From the NCBI RefSeq assembly GCF_029626265.1, contig NZ_JARUBN010000001.1, forward strand, positions 4,591,001 to 4,655,000: a stretch of 64,000 bases of DNA, given 5' to 3'. Shown here one piece after another: positions 1 through 9,225 of the stretch (position 1 is its first letter; each line of letters begins with the position of its first letter). Source of the DNA: Micromonospora sp. WMMD1102 (lineage in GTDB: Bacteria > Actinomycetota > Actinomycetes > Mycobacteriales > Micromonosporaceae). The translations under genes were made by a program, and so were the position numbers. The notes beneath the pieces were generated by a model. The model had not been told where the DNA came from. It did no database searches and worked only from the letters and a program-made list of their open reading frames with translations.

Positions 1-2457
1 CAGCCCGTCGCCGGTCGCCACCACCAGCAACCCGGGCAGCGCCACGAGATCGGTCACCGGAGCACCCACCTCGATCGTCTGTCCCGGTGTGCCCGGCTCG
101 CCGACGGCCTGCCACCGCAGGACGCTCCCGTCCGCCGCCACCAGCCAACTGGTCCGGCCTCCGCCGACCACGGCCAGCGACCGCACCGGCCCGGTGCCGG
201 TCAGCACGACCACCGGCTCCGGCGGCAACTCGTCGGCGCCCGGGGCGGCCGGACCGTCCACCGTCCCGACAGCCGAACCCGTCCCGACAGCCGAACCCGT
301 CCCGACGGCCGGACCGACCGTCCCGACAGCCGAACCGTCGACCGGACCGGATGCCGTCGCAGCGGCCGGGCGCCCGGGAAGAGCGCCGACGGGGTCGGGT
401 CCGGCCTCGCCGGCTCGTGCCGTCCGGACCAGGTCGGTGACGTCGACACAGCGGACCTGCCCGTTGCGGCCGGCTGCGAAGACCAGGGCACGGTCGTCGA
501 CGGTCGCGACCCGCACGCCGTACGCCACACCGCCGTGGCCGTCCAGCACCCGCCGTCCGGCCGGCTTCCGCGAGTCCAGCTCCCAGAGTCGTACGGTGTC
601 GTCCTCGGCTGCCGTCAACCCGACCGGTGCCCCGGCCAGCTCGCCGACGGCGACCACCCGGATCCGGCCGGAGTGCCCGGTCTCCGTCCTTCCCAGCCGG
701 CCGCTGTCGACGTCGAGCCGGAACAGCGTGGCTCCCCGCGCCACCAACAGCACCCGGCGGCCCTCCCACCGGCACAGCGCGAGCGGACCCGTCAACCCAT
801 GGCCGCCCACCGCCCCGGCCAGGCCCGACCGTTCCGCCCCGACCGAAGCAAACGGTCCCGCGCCGACCGGACCCGGCGGTCCCGTCCCGACCAGACCCGG
901 CGGTCCCGTCCCGGTCCGGCCCGGCGTTTCCGTCCCGGACGGGGGCGGTTCGGTGCCGGGCGAGGGCGACTCCGTTCCGGACGGGCTCGCGGAAGACCCG
1001 TCGAGCGGCACCGCGCCGATCCGGTCTCCGGTGACCGGGTCCCACAGTTCGAGGTGCGCCGGCCCGAGCCAGGCCAGCACCGGCGGCTCACCCGGTAGCA
1101 ACTTCGACCCTGGCGGAATCCCGTCGCGCGGCAACTCGACCTCGGCCCCGGTCGCCGGCTCGAAGCCCCGGACGTGTTCCCCGGGCGGCGCGGCAAGCAG
1201 CACCGGCCGGTCCGCCGGTCCGCCGAAGGCCAGGCGGTAGCCAGGGCCGTCCGGGGGCCGCCCCGGGGCGTCGTCCGGGGCGTCGTCCGGCAATTCGTGC
1301 GGGGCGTCGTGCCGCTCGTCGGAGTCGGGTTCGGGTGGTATCGGCCGGTCGCGCCGGAACGGGTACGGCCGCTGCGGGTCCCAGACCCAGACCAGACCCG
1401 CACCGTCCCCGGTGACAAGTACCGGCCGGCCGGCGATCTCGACCCCGATCGTCCGGGTCGGTGCCGCCTCGTACGGATAGCGGAACGGTTCGCCCAGCTG
1501 CCGGCCGGACTCCGGCGACCAGGCCCGTACGGTCGCGTCGTCGCCGCTCCACAGCACCGTGCGGTCGCCGAGCCGGCCGACCAGCACCGAGTTGACCTGA
1601 CTGGTGTGCGCCGTGAAGGCGGGTCCGAGCGGGCGGCCGTCGCGCAGGTCCCAGACCCGGGCCACCCGGCCGGCGGCGGCGAGCAGGATCGGCCGGCCGT
1701 GCCAGTCCGCGAAGTCGAGCAGGGTGACCAGCCCGGGGACCTCGAAGTCGTACCCGCCGACCGGCTCGGCCCGGACCTCTCCGCCGCCCGACGCCAACTC
1801 CAGCCGCCACAGGGACACCCGGCCGGCGCCGGTGCCGACGGCCAGCAGGGCCGCCCCGGCTGCCCCGCCCGCCACGCTGCCGGCCAGCACGCTGATCCGT
1901 TCCCCGCCGGTGCGCAGGGTGTGCAGTCGGGTACCCCGGTCGGCGCCGAGTGACCAGATCTCCAGGTGCGGCGATCCGCCGGTCAGCACCGCGCAGGGGC
2001 GGCCGCCAAGGGTGACCGTGGCCAGGCAGCGTACGTCGCCGCACCACTGCCGCCAGCGGGACCGACCACTGTCCAGGTCGCTGACCTGGAGGTAGCCGGC
2101 ACCGGCCCCCGAGACGACCAGTTGCTCGCCGTCGATCCGGGTGACGGCGGAGACCCGCGCGTGGGCCCGCTCGTCCACCGCGCCGACCAGGCGGCCCTCG
2201 GGCAGGTCCAGCACCACCCGGGCCCCGGCATAGCTGGTGACCAGCGCGCGGGGCCGGCCGGTCCGGTCGTCGGTGAAGCCGACCAGCCCGGTGACCCAGG
2301 CCGGCACCGGCTGGTACGGCCCGGGGCGTGCCGGCAGCGGTCGTGGTCGCCGGCCGGGCGGCCCCCAGGTCCACAGTGGTCGTCCGGTCCAGGCGGGTTC
2401 GGCGGCGACCCGGCGGGTGGACCAGTCCGGCGCACGCCGGTCCGTCCCCCCGGTCAT
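1..2457 (-). CDS. WD40-repeat protein, 3' part missing at window edge
   Basis: The minus-strand frame from the ATG at 2457 stays open to base 1, giving at least 819 residues. It reads as beta-propeller repeats: stretches such as VWDLRDGRPLGPAFTAHTSQ and VRAWSPESGRQLGEPF have the spacing of WD40 blades, with a hydrophobic strand, a W and a GR turn. Two low-complexity linkers interrupt the blades: a Gly/Pro/Thr-rich one near 790-1000 and one built of TGSAVG-like six-residue units near 240-330. No enzymatic domain is visible in the part present. A TAAAAT hexamer at 2508-2503 is a possible -10 box 45 bases before the start. WD40 proteins are interaction scaffolds, so partner and function cannot be told. 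The start is supported by the first blade beginning about 55 codons later. The remaining C-terminus lies outside the window. Confidence 0.8.
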   Translation of the reverse strand, partial: MTGGTDRRAPDWSTRRVAAEPAWTGRPLWTWGPPGRRPRPLPARPGPYQPVPAWVTGLVGFTDDRTGRPRALVTSYAGARVVLDLPEGRLVGAVDERAHARVSAVTRIDGEQLVVSGAGAGYLQVSDLDSGRSRWRQWCGDVRCLATVTLGGRPCAVLTGGSPHLEIWSLGADRGTRLHTLRTGGERISVLAGSVAGGAAGAALLAVGTGAGRVSLWRLELASGGGEVRAEPVGGYDFEVPGLVTLLDFADWHGRPILLAAAGRVARVWDLRDGRPLGPAFTAHTSQVNSVLVGRLGDRTVLWSGDDATVRAWSPESGRQLGEPFRYPYEAAPTRTIGVEIAGRPVLVTGDGAGLVWVWDPQRPYPFRRDRPIPPEPDSDERHDAPHELPDDAPDDAPGRPPDGPGYRLAFGGPADRPVLLAAPPGEHVRGFEPATGAEVELPRDGIPPGSKLLPGEPPVLAWLGPAHLELWDPVTGDRIGAVPLDGSSASPSGTESPSPGTEPPPSGTETPGRTGTGPPGLVGTGPPGPVGAGPFASVGAERSGLAGAVGGHGLTGPLALCRWEGRRVLLVARGATLFRLDVDSGRLGRTETGHSGRIRVVAVGELAGAPVGLTAAEDDTVRLWELDSRKPAGRRVLDGHGGVAYGVRVATVDDRALVFAAGRNGQVRCVDVTDLVRTARAGEAGPDPVGALPGRPAAATASGPVDGSAVGTVGPAVGTGSAVGTGSAVGTVDGPAAPGADELPPEPVVVLTGTGPVRSLAVVGGGRTSWLVAADGSVLRWQAVGEPGTPGQTIEVGAPVTDLVALPGLLVVATGDGL

Positions 2458-2592
2458 CGGAGATGATCCGGCGACGCCACCGCATCGAGGATCATTTTCG
2501 GCATTTTAGTCCGGGCCACCCCCGGGTCGGAGCCCGCGAAAGGAGGCGCATGCCCGACACGGGTGGCATGCCCGACACGACCGGCCGGGCGG

Positions 2593-2656
2593 ACACCAAC
2601 CGATCGGCCGGCACACCAACCGGCCGGTACACCACCCCGCCGGTGGGACACCAACC
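2593..2656. repeat. Four short direct repeats upstream of the WD40 gene
   Basis: The motif ACACCAACC occurs at 2593, 2613 and 2648, with a variant at 2629, so copies are 16-20 bases apart. They lie between urtE and the promoter region of the WD40 gene. They could be regulator sites or a decayed tandem repeat. Nothing else is seen in 2458-2718. Confidence 0.45.
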
Positions 2657-2718
2657 GACCGGCAACACGGACCCGCCGGGCGGCACCAGCCGACGGGCGG
2701 GCACCGACCGGCGGTCGG

Positions 2719-3414
2719 TCAGACGGACAGCAGTGAGTGCACCGACGGGTCGCGCAGGTCGGCGCGCTCGCCGGCCCGGACCACCTCCCCGGCGTCGAGG
2801 ATCACGAACCGGTCGGCGAGCCGCAGTGCCAACTCCAGGTACTGCTCGACGAGCAGGATGGCGAGTCCGAGTTCCTTGTGCAGCCGCTGCACCGCCTCCT
2901 CGATCTCCAGGATGATCGAGGGCTGGATGCCCTCGGTCGGCTCGTCCAGCAGCAGCATCTTCGGCCGGCTGACCAGCGCACGGGCGATCGCGAGCTGCTG
3001 CTGTTGCCCGCCGGAGAGGAAGCCGGCCCGCCGTTTCAGCAGCCCCGGCAGGGCCGGGAAGAGGTCGAGGGCCTCGTCCACCGCACCCCGGCTGACCGCT
3101 CCGGCCGCCTCCGCCGCCACCTGGAGGTTCTCCGCGACGGTGAGCTGCGGGAACGTCTCGTGGCCGGGCGGCACGTAGCCGAGTCCCCGGCGGACCCGTT
3201 CGTGGGTCTTCAACCCGGTGATGTCCGCACCGGCGAAGTGGACCCGCCCGGACCGGACCGGGAGTACGCCCATGATCGCCTTGAGCAGGGTCGTCTTGCC
3301 GACACCGTTGCGCCCCATCACGCAGACCAGCGCGCCGGCCGGCGCTTCCAGGTCCACGCCGAAGAGCACCTGCGCCCGCCCGTACGCCACGTCCAGGCCC
3401 TGCACCGTCAGCAT
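2719..3414 (-). CDS. urtE: Urea ABC transporter ATP-binding protein UrtE
   Basis: One of the two ATPases of the high-affinity urea importer; it hydrolyses ATP at the cytoplasmic face to drive uptake. The 231-residue protein has Walker A GRNGVGKTT (34-42), signature LSGGQ (133-137) and Walker B running into DEPTEGIQPSII (157-168), a wording typical of UrtE rather than of the related branched-chain amino-acid ATPase LivF. The ATG at 3414 overlaps the urtD stop by one base (TGATG), so translation is probably coupled. An upstream in-frame extension exists but has no domain content. It is the last gene of the urtABCDE operon. No urease genes are in the window. Confidence 0.9.
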   Translation of the reverse strand: MLTVQGLDVAYGRAQVLFGVDLEAPAGALVCVMGRNGVGKTTLLKAIMGVLPVRSGRVHFAGADITGLKTHERVRRGLGYVPPGHETFPQLTVAENLQVAAEAAGAVSRGAVDEALDLFPALPGLLKRRAGFLSGGQQQQLAIARALVSRPKMLLLDEPTEGIQPSIILEIEEAVQRLHKELGLAILLVEQYLELALRLADRFVILDAGEVVRAGERADLRDPSVHSLLSV

Positions 3415-4181
3415 CACGACGCCTCCCTGACCAGCTCGGCGCTCTCCTTGCGGGTCCGGCCGAGATACACCTCCTGCACCCGGGGGTCCGCCTGCACCTG
3501 CGCCACCGTCCCCTCGCAGAGCAACCGGCCCTCGTGCAGCACGGTGACGGTACTGGCGAACCGGCGCAGGAAGTCCATGTCGTGCTCCACCACGATCACC
3601 GTGTGCTCCCTGGCCACCTGGCGGAGCAGCTCGCCGGTCCGGGCCCGCTCGTCCCGGCTCATCCCGGCCACCGGCTCGTCCAGCAGCAGCAGGCTGGGCC
3701 GCTGGGCGAGAAGCATGCCGATCTCCAACCACTGCCGCTGGCCGTGCGAGAGCACTCCCGCCGGCCGGTTTGCCAACTCGGTCAGTCCGGTGGTCTCCAG
3801 CGCCTCCGCCACCTGGTCGGCTGTCCCCCTCCGCCGGCCCAGCAGAGTGCGCAGTGGCCGCCGGAACGTCGCCGCCAGATCCAGGTTCTCCAGTACGGTC
3901 AGCTGTTCGAAGACGACCGAGGTCTGGAAGGTACGGCCGATGCCGAGCCGGACGATCTGGTGCTCCCGCCGGCCCAGCAGTTCCGTGTCGGCGAAGCGGA
4001 CCGAGCCGGAGGCGGGCCTGGTCAGCCCGGTGATCACGTCGATCAGGGTGGTCTTGCCGGCCCCGTTCGGCCCGATCAGGAAGCGCAGTTCACCGGCCCG
4101 GACGGTGAAGTCCAGGTCCGTCACGGCCCGGAAGCCGGAGAAGACCACGTTCAGCCCGCGTACCCGCAACAGCTCGGTCAT
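3414..4181 (-). CDS. urtD: Urea ABC transporter ATP-binding protein UrtD
   Basis: Second ATPase of the urea importer, 255 residues. Walker A GPNGAGKTT is at 37-45. The signature is LSHGQ (144-148) in place of LSGGQ, followed by LLLLDEPVAGMS. LSHGQRQWLEIGMLLAQ is characteristic of UrtD and separates it from LivG. The ATG overlaps the 3' end of urtC by four bases. It is expected to pair with UrtE under the UrtB/UrtC permeases. Both spacing and order match the usual urtABCDE arrangement. Confidence 0.9.
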   Translation of the reverse strand: MTELLRVRGLNVVFSGFRAVTDLDFTVRAGELRFLIGPNGAGKTTLIDVITGLTRPASGSVRFADTELLGRREHQIVRLGIGRTFQTSVVFEQLTVLENLDLAATFRRPLRTLLGRRRGTADQVAEALETTGLTELANRPAGVLSHGQRQWLEIGMLLAQRPSLLLLDEPVAGMSRDERARTGELLRQVAREHTVIVVEHDMDFLRRFASTVTVLHEGRLLCEGTVAQVQADPRVQEVYLGRTRKESAELVREAS

Positions 4182-5527
4182 GCCGACTCCTCTCCCCGGT
4201 TGGCGACCCCGGCCGGCACCCCGGCCGCCGGACGCCCGGCCGGACCGCGCGGGTCGACCGGACCGCCCTGACGATTGGCATCGGCCGGGTCGGCGGCGTC
4301 GACCGCAGCGGCCGGGTCGACCGCAGCGGTGGAGTCGACGCCAGCGGCCGAGTCGACCGGGGTGGTCGGGGCCGGCACGTCGGCTGCCGGCGTACTCGAC
4401 GGGGGTGGAACGGGCCCGGTCCGGCGAAGGCGCCGGTGCCGGACGGCGGCCCGGAGGTCGGCGAAGAGCCCGGCGATGCCGCGCGGCGCCCAGAGCATCA
4501 CGACCACGAACATCGCGCCCTGGAGATAGACCCAGTTGTCCGCCGACTCCTCGCTGAAGATGGTCTTGGCGTAGTTGACCAGCAGGGCGCCGCCGACCGC
4601 GCCGGCCAGCGAGAACCGGCCGCCGATCGCCACCCCGATGAGCAGCTCCAGCGAGGCGACGATGCCCAGGTTGGCCGGGCTGAGCAGGCCGACCATCGGC
4701 ACGAAGAGCGCACCGGCGATCCCGGCCATCCCGGCGGAGACGGCGAACGCGATGGTCTTCACCACGGCCGGCTCGTAGCCGAGGAAGCGCACCCGGTCCT
4801 CGCCGTCCCGGACCGCGACCAGCAGTTGCCCGAACCGGCTGCGGGACAGCTGCCAGGCGAGCAGGAACATCGTCCCGAGCACGCCGACCACGACCAGGTA
4901 GAGGATCCGCTTGTCGCCGGGCTGGTAGAGGTCCAGCCCGTAGAACATCTGGAAGTTGGTGAGCCCGTTCGTGCCGCCGGTCAGCCCCTGCTGGCCGACC
5001 AGCAGGATCACGAACGCGGCGGCCAGCGCCTGGGAGAGCACCGCGAAGTAGGCGCCCCGGACCCGCTGCCGGAAGACCAGCAGGCCGAGCAGGACCGCGA
5101 CGGTGACCGGCAGCACCACCACCATGGCCAGCGCGAAGACCGGGTTGGCGAACGGCCGCCAGAGCGCGGGCAGGCTCTCCACCCCGCTCCAGACCATGAA
5201 GTCCGGCAGCCCGCCGGGCCCGGCCTCGCGCAGTTTCAGGTGCATGCCCATGGCGTAGCCGCCGAGGCCGAAGAAGACGCCCTGGCCGAGGGTGAGCATG
5301 CCGCCCCGGCCCCAGGCCAGGCCGATCCCGACCGCGACGATGGCATAGCAGAGGTACTTGCCGAGCAGGTCCAGCCGGAACGGCGAGAGGACCGCCGGAG
5401 CGACGAGTACCAGCAGCAGGCCGACCGCGACGAAGAGTGCCGGCCCGGCCAGTCGGCGCCGGGACCGCGGCGGCGGGGTGCCCGTTCCGGCCGACCGGGC
5501 GGGCGCGGCCGTGACCGCGGCGGTCAC
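4178..5527 (-). CDS. urtC: Urea ABC transporter permease UrtC
   Basis: Inner-membrane permease subunit, 449 residues. After a short Ala/Arg-rich cytoplasmic start there are about ten hydrophobic segments of the LivM-type fold, including GGMLTLGQGVFFGLGGYAMGM, the conserved loop of branched-chain amino acid and urea permeases. The last 80 or so residues form a hydrophilic Ala/Pro/Val/Asp tail with repeats of the type VDSAAGVDSTAAVDPAAAVD, which is not part of the permease fold and is probably a disordered cytoplasmic tail. Start is GTG, overlapping the urtB stop (GTGA), which indicates coupled translation. The stop overlaps the urtD start. Confidence 0.88.
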   Translation of the reverse strand: MTAAVTAAPARSAGTGTPPPRSRRRLAGPALFVAVGLLLVLVAPAVLSPFRLDLLGKYLCYAIVAVGIGLAWGRGGMLTLGQGVFFGLGGYAMGMHLKLREAGPGGLPDFMVWSGVESLPALWRPFANPVFALAMVVVLPVTVAVLLGLLVFRQRVRGAYFAVLSQALAAAFVILLVGQQGLTGGTNGLTNFQMFYGLDLYQPGDKRILYLVVVGVLGTMFLLAWQLSRSRFGQLLVAVRDGEDRVRFLGYEPAVVKTIAFAVSAGMAGIAGALFVPMVGLLSPANLGIVASLELLIGVAIGGRFSLAGAVGGALLVNYAKTIFSEESADNWVYLQGAMFVVVMLWAPRGIAGLFADLRAAVRHRRLRRTGPVPPPSSTPAADVPAPTTPVDSAAGVDSTAAVDPAAAVDAADPADANRQGGPVDPRGPAGRPAAGVPAGVANRGEESA

Positions 5528-6405
5528 GACAGCGCCCGGGTACGCACGACGAACATCCCCTGCGGGCGGAACTGGAGGAATGCGATGATCACGGCGAACA
5601 CCACCACCTTGGCGAAGCTGGCCCCGTTGTCGACCCAGAATTCGACGAAACCGTTCAGGATGCCGAGGGCGAAGGCGGCGATGACCGCGCCCCGGAGCTG
5701 CCCGAGGCCGCCGGCGACGACCACCAGGAACGCGTCCACGATGTAGTTGGTGCCCAGGGTGGGCCCGACCGGGCCGATCAGGGTGAGCGCCACCCCGGCC
5801 ACCCCGGCCAGGCCGGAGCCGATGAAGAAGGTGAGCTGGTCGACCCGTTCGGTGGCCACCCCGCTGACCGCGGCGAGCTGCCGGTTCTGCATCACCGCGC
5901 GCATCCGCCGGCCGTGCCGCAGCCGGGTCAGGTAGAGCCAGATCGCCACCACGCAGCCGGCCGCGAGCAGCATGATGAAGACCCGGTTGTACGGCAGCCG
6001 CACGCCACCGAGGTCGAGCCCGCCGGTGAGCCAGCCCGGTGCGCGTACCTGCACGTTGGGCGCGCCGAAGATGTCCCGGGCGACCTGTTGCAGGATGAGG
6101 CTGATCCCCCAGGTGAGCAGCAGGGTGTCCAGCGGCCGGCCGTAGAAGTGCCGGATCGCCAGCCGTTCCAGGATCAGCCCCAGCACCCCGGCGACGGCGA
6201 ACGCCACCGGCAGGGCGACCAGCACCGACTGGCTGCCGACCAGCGGTTGCAGCAGGTACGCGGTGTAGGCGCCGGCCATGATGAACTCGCCGTGGGCCAT
6301 GTTGATCACGCCCATCTGACCGAACGTGAAGGTCAGACCGAGGGCGATCAGGAGCAGCACCGCTCCGATGCTCGCCCCGATCACCAGTTGGTTGAGTGTC
6401 GCCAT
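5524..6405 (-). CDS. urtB: Urea ABC transporter permease UrtB
   Basis: First permease subunit of the importer, 293 residues, LivH-like, with roughly eight membrane segments. It starts with a hydrophobic helix at residues 7-25 and has the conserved loop GQMGVINMAHGEFIMAGAY, which precedes a transmembrane helix in this family. ATG start at 6405, 54 bases downstream of the urtA stop, a gap typical where the abundant binding protein is set apart from the membrane subunits. It should form a heterodimer with UrtC. Confidence 0.9.
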   Translation of the reverse strand: MATLNQLVIGASIGAVLLLIALGLTFTFGQMGVINMAHGEFIMAGAYTAYLLQPLVGSQSVLVALPVAFAVAGVLGLILERLAIRHFYGRPLDTLLLTWGISLILQQVARDIFGAPNVQVRAPGWLTGGLDLGGVRLPYNRVFIMLLAAGCVVAIWLYLTRLRHGRRMRAVMQNRQLAAVSGVATERVDQLTFFIGSGLAGVAGVALTLIGPVGPTLGTNYIVDAFLVVVAGGLGQLRGAVIAAFALGILNGFVEFWVDNGASFAKVVVFAVIIAFLQFRPQGMFVVRTRALS

Positions 6406-6459
6406 GCGTCGGCGCCTCCGTCCGGGTTCGCGGCCGTCAGTCGGGAATCCGTGCGCTGC

Positions 6460-7683
6460 TCAGGAGAGTCCGGCGGCCCATGGGTACCCCTTCAGGTAGG
6501 GGTCGGGCTTGATCGGCTTGCCGGAGTTCCAGACCTCCTTGATTTGGCCGTCCGGCTGGACCAGCCCGATCCGGGCGGTCTTGAAGACGTGCTGGTTCTC
6601 GCCGTCGATGGTGACGGTCCCCTCCGGGGTCTCCAGCGAGATGCCGGCGGACGCCTTCTTCACCGCCTCGACGTCGACGCTGCCGGCCTTCTTGACCGCC
6701 TCCGCCCAGAGGTAGACGGCGTTGTAGCCGGCCTCCATCGGGTCGGAGGTGACCTTGCTGCCGCCGTACTTGCCCTTGAACGCCTGCACGAACTTCTCGT
6801 TCCGGGCCCCGCTGGTGGTCTGGTAGTAGTTCCAGGCGACCAGGTGCCCGGCGACGTTCTCCGGTCCGATCCCGACGACCTCCTCCTCGGCGACGCTCAC
6901 CGAGACGGTCGGCATCGTCTCGGCGGTGATGCCGCTGCTGCGCAGCTGCTTGAAGAAGGCGACGTTGCTGTCCCCGTTCAGGGTGTTGAAGACCGCGTCC
7001 GGCTTGGCCTGCTGGAGCTTGTTCACCACCGTGCTGTACTCGGTGTGCCCCAGCGGGGTGTACTCCTCGCCGAGCACCGTCATCCCCTTCGCCGCCGCGT
7101 ACGCCTTGATGATCTTGTTTGCGGTACGCGGGAAGACGTAGTCGCTGCCGACCAGGAAGATGGTCTTCTTGCCCTGCTCCTTCAGGTAGTCCAGGCCGGG
7201 CACGATCTGCTGGTTGGTGGTCGCCCCGGTGTAGAAGATGTACGGCGAACTCTCCAGCCCCTCGTACTGCACCGGATACCAGAGCAGCGCCTTGTTGCGC
7301 TCGAAGACCGGCAGCATCGCCTTGCGGCTGGCCGAGGTCCAGCCGCCGAAGACCGTGGCGACCTTGTCGGCGGAGATGAGCTTCTGCGCCTTCTCGGCGA
7401 AGGTGGGCCAGTCCGAGGCACCGTCCTCGACGACGGGTTCGAGCTTCTTGCCGAGTACCCCGCCGGCCGCGTTGATCTCCTCGATGGCGAGCAGCTCGGC
7501 ATCCCGCACGGTCACCTCGCTGATCGCCATGGTGCCGCTCAACGAGTGCAGGATGCCGACCTTGATGGTGCTACCACTGCCAGCACCCGACGCCGTCGTC
7601 GGATCTGCGGCACATCCGCCCGCGGTCAGCACCATCGCCGCCGCGGCCAGCATGACCAGCCGTTCCCGTACGCCTCGTGGCAT
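6460..7683 (-). CDS. urtA: Urea-binding lipoprotein UrtA
   Basis: Extracytoplasmic solute-binding protein of the urea importer, 407 residues. The N-terminus [20 protein letters not shown] is a signal peptide ending in AGGC, so Cys24 is the probable lipidated residue. The mature part is a type I periplasmic-binding fold. The segments [20 protein letters not shown] and [17 protein letters not shown] are typical of UrtA and amide-binding FmdD relatives. A GGGGAGAGG Shine-Dalgarno precedes the ATG. The gene heads the operon and is divergent from padR; the 196-base gap holds an AT-rich patch where its promoter must lie. A GlnR-like half-site is discussed under findings. Confidence 0.9.
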   Translation of the reverse strand: MPRGVRERLVMLAAAAMVLTAGGCAADPTTASGAGSGSTIKVGILHSLSGTMAISEVTVRDAELLAIEEINAAGGVLGKKLEPVVEDGASDWPTFAEKAQKLISADKVATVFGGWTSASRKAMLPVFERNKALLWYPVQYEGLESSPYIFYTGATTNQQIVPGLDYLKEQGKKTIFLVGSDYVFPRTANKIIKAYAAAKGMTVLGEEYTPLGHTEYSTVVNKLQQAKPDAVFNTLNGDSNVAFFKQLRSSGITAETMPTVSVSVAEEEVVGIGPENVAGHLVAWNYYQTTSGARNEKFVQAFKGKYGGSKVTSDPMEAGYNAVYLWAEAVKKAGSVDVEAVKKASAGISLETPEGTVTIDGENQHVFKTARIGLVQPDGQIKEVWNSGKPIKPDPYLKGYPWAAGLS

Positions 7684-7840
7684 CCGCCTCTCCCCTTTTC
7701 GTCGCAGGACCGCTGCCTGGTGCCCCGAACCGTAGGAATGGCGGATTTCATAAATCTGAGTGCATCGATGTCCACCGTGTTAACGAACCCTCACAACGCG
7801 ACTGGATCACCGTGGTCACCCTGGCGGTATCCACCCCGGC

Positions 7841-7857
7841 TATACAACGCGTGTATA
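7841..7857. promoter_or_regulatory. Operator-like palindrome TATACA-N5-TGTATA before padR
   Basis: TATACAACGCGTGTATA is a perfect 6-bp inverted repeat with a 5-base spacer, 22 bases before the padR start codon. A -10-like TAGAGT (7867-7872) follows it. PadR-family regulators usually bind a palindrome in their own promoter, so autoregulation of padR and its two transporter genes is the natural reading. Confidence 0.65.
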
Positions 7858-7879
7858 CCCTTGGTGTAGAGTCCGCCGC

Positions 7880-8536
7880 ATGTCGATCGGACAGACTTTC
7901 CTGGGCCTCCTCGAGGCCGGCCCCCGGCACGGTTACCAGCTGAAACGGGTCTACGACGAACGGTTCGGCCAGGACCGCCCGCTGCACTACGGCCAGGTCT
8001 ACTCGACGCTGGCCCGGCTGCTGAAGGGCGGCCTCGTCGAGGTCGACGCGGTCGAGCCGGGCGCCGGGCCCGAGCGCAAGCGCTATGCGATCACCACGGC
8101 CGGGGTCACCGACGTGCAGCGCTGGCTGGCCCAGCCGGAGAAGCCGGACGCCTACCTCCAGAACACCCTCTACGCCAAGGTGGTGCTCGGGCTGCTCACC
8201 GGCCGGGACGCCGCCGACATCCTGGACGTGCAGCGCGCCGAACACCTGCGACTGATGCGTACCCTCACCCGCCGCAAGCTCGACGGCGACCTCGCCGACC
8301 AGCTCGTCTGCGACTTCGCGCTCTTCCACCTGGAGGCCGACCTGCGCTGGCTGGAGCTGACCGCCGCCCGCCTCGACCAGCTCGCCGCCACCCTCGCCGC
8401 GCCACCCCCGACACCCCGACCCGGCGCCCCGGCGCCGCCCGAGGACGCACCGGCGCCGCCCACCGGCACGATGCCCCGGCCCGGGGACGCACCGGGCCGC
8501 CCGGCCGGCTCGACCGGAAGCGAGGTGCCGGCGTGA
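7880..8536 (+). CDS. PadR family transcriptional regulator
   Basis: Cytoplasmic DNA-binding repressor, 218 residues. Residues 1-75 form the PadR winged helix (HGYQLKRVYDERF, YGQVYSTLARLLKGGLVEV, KRYAITTAGVTDVQRWL). Residues 80-170 resemble the Vir_act_alpha_C-type coiled dimerisation part. The last 45 residues are a Pro/Ala-rich tail. The -10-like TAGAGT lies seven bases before the ATG and there is no Shine-Dalgarno, suggesting a leaderless transcript. Its stop overlaps the start of the downstream ABC ATPase, and the usual role of PadR next to a MacB-type exporter is ligand-relieved repression of that exporter. The inducer cannot be predicted. Confidence 0.85.
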   Translation: MSIGQTFLGLLEAGPRHGYQLKRVYDERFGQDRPLHYGQVYSTLARLLKGGLVEVDAVEPGAGPERKRYAITTAGVTDVQRWLAQPEKPDAYLQNTLYAKVVLGLLTGRDAADILDVQRAEHLRLMRTLTRRKLDGDLADQLVCDFALFHLEADLRWLELTAARLDQLAATLAAPPPTPRPGAPAPPEDAPAPPTGTMPRPGDAPGRPAGSTGSEVPA

Positions 8537-9225
8537 GCACCGACGAACAGCCGCTGCTCGCCGCCCTCGCGCTGCACAAGGCGTACGGCTCGACCCCGGC
8601 GCTGGACGGGGCGAGCCTGGCGATCCGGGCCGGCGAGGTGGTGGCCGTGATGGGCCCCTCCGGCTCCGGCAAGTCCACCCTGCTGCACTGCCTGGCCGGC
8701 ATCGTGACGCCGGACGCCGGCACGGTCCGCTACCGCGACCGGGAACTCTCCGCGATGTCCGACGCCGAGCGCAGCGCGCTGCGCCGCGGCGAGTTCGGAT
8801 TCGTGTTCCAGTTCGGCCAGCTGGTGCCCGAACTGAGCTGCCTGGAGAACGTCGCGCTGCCGCTGCGGCTCGCCGGGGTACGCCGGCGCGAGGCCGAACG
8901 CCGGGCGGCCGAGTGGCTGGGCCGGCTGGAGGTCACCGACGTGGCCGGGCAGCGCCCCGGCGAGGTCTCCGGCGGGCAGGGGCAACGGATAGCGGTGGCC
9001 CGTGCCCTGGTCAGCGCACCCCGGGTGGTCTTCGCCGACGAGCCCACCGGCGCGCTGGACTCGCTCAACGGCGAGCAGGTGATGCGACTGCTCACCGGCG
9101 CCGCCCGGGAGGCCGGAGCGGCCGTCGTACTGGTCACGCACGAGCCGCGGGTCGCCGCGTACGCCGATCGGGAGATCGTGGTGCGCGACGGACGTACCCG
9201 CGAGACCGTGCTGGCGGACCGGTGA
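8533..9225 (+). CDS. ABC transporter ATP-binding protein, MacB/LolD type
   Basis: 230-residue nucleotide-binding subunit. Visible motifs are Walker A GPSGSGKST, signature VSGGQGQRIAVARAL and Walker B VVFADEPTGALDS; the DEPTGALD form is typical of the MacB/LolD/FtsE group. The GTG start overlaps the padR stop (GTGA), and its own stop overlaps the permease start in the same way, so padR, ATPase and permease are one coupled operon. In this class ATP drives mechanotransmission through an FtsX-like permease for export of peptides, lipids or antibiotics. The substrate is unknown. Confidence 0.85.
   Translation: MSTDEQPLLAALALHKAYGSTPALDGASLAIRAGEVVAVMGPSGSGKSTLLHCLAGIVTPDAGTVRYRDRELSAMSDAERSALRRGEFGFVFQFGQLVPELSCLENVALPLRLAGVRRREAERRAAEWLGRLEVTDVAGQRPGEVSGGQGQRIAVARALVSAPRVVFADEPTGALDSLNGEQVMRLLTGAAREAGAAVVLVTHEPRVAAYADREIVVRDGRTRETVLADR

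Noticed and set aside
89..1240. Plus-strand Pro/Thr-rich frame
   Set aside because: Complement of the WD40 gene, whose blades read cleanly on the minus strand.
2550..2915. Plus-strand frame with AAAGGAGG before its ATG
   Set aside because: The ribosome-like site is good, but the frame soon runs antisense into urtE and has no recognisable content.
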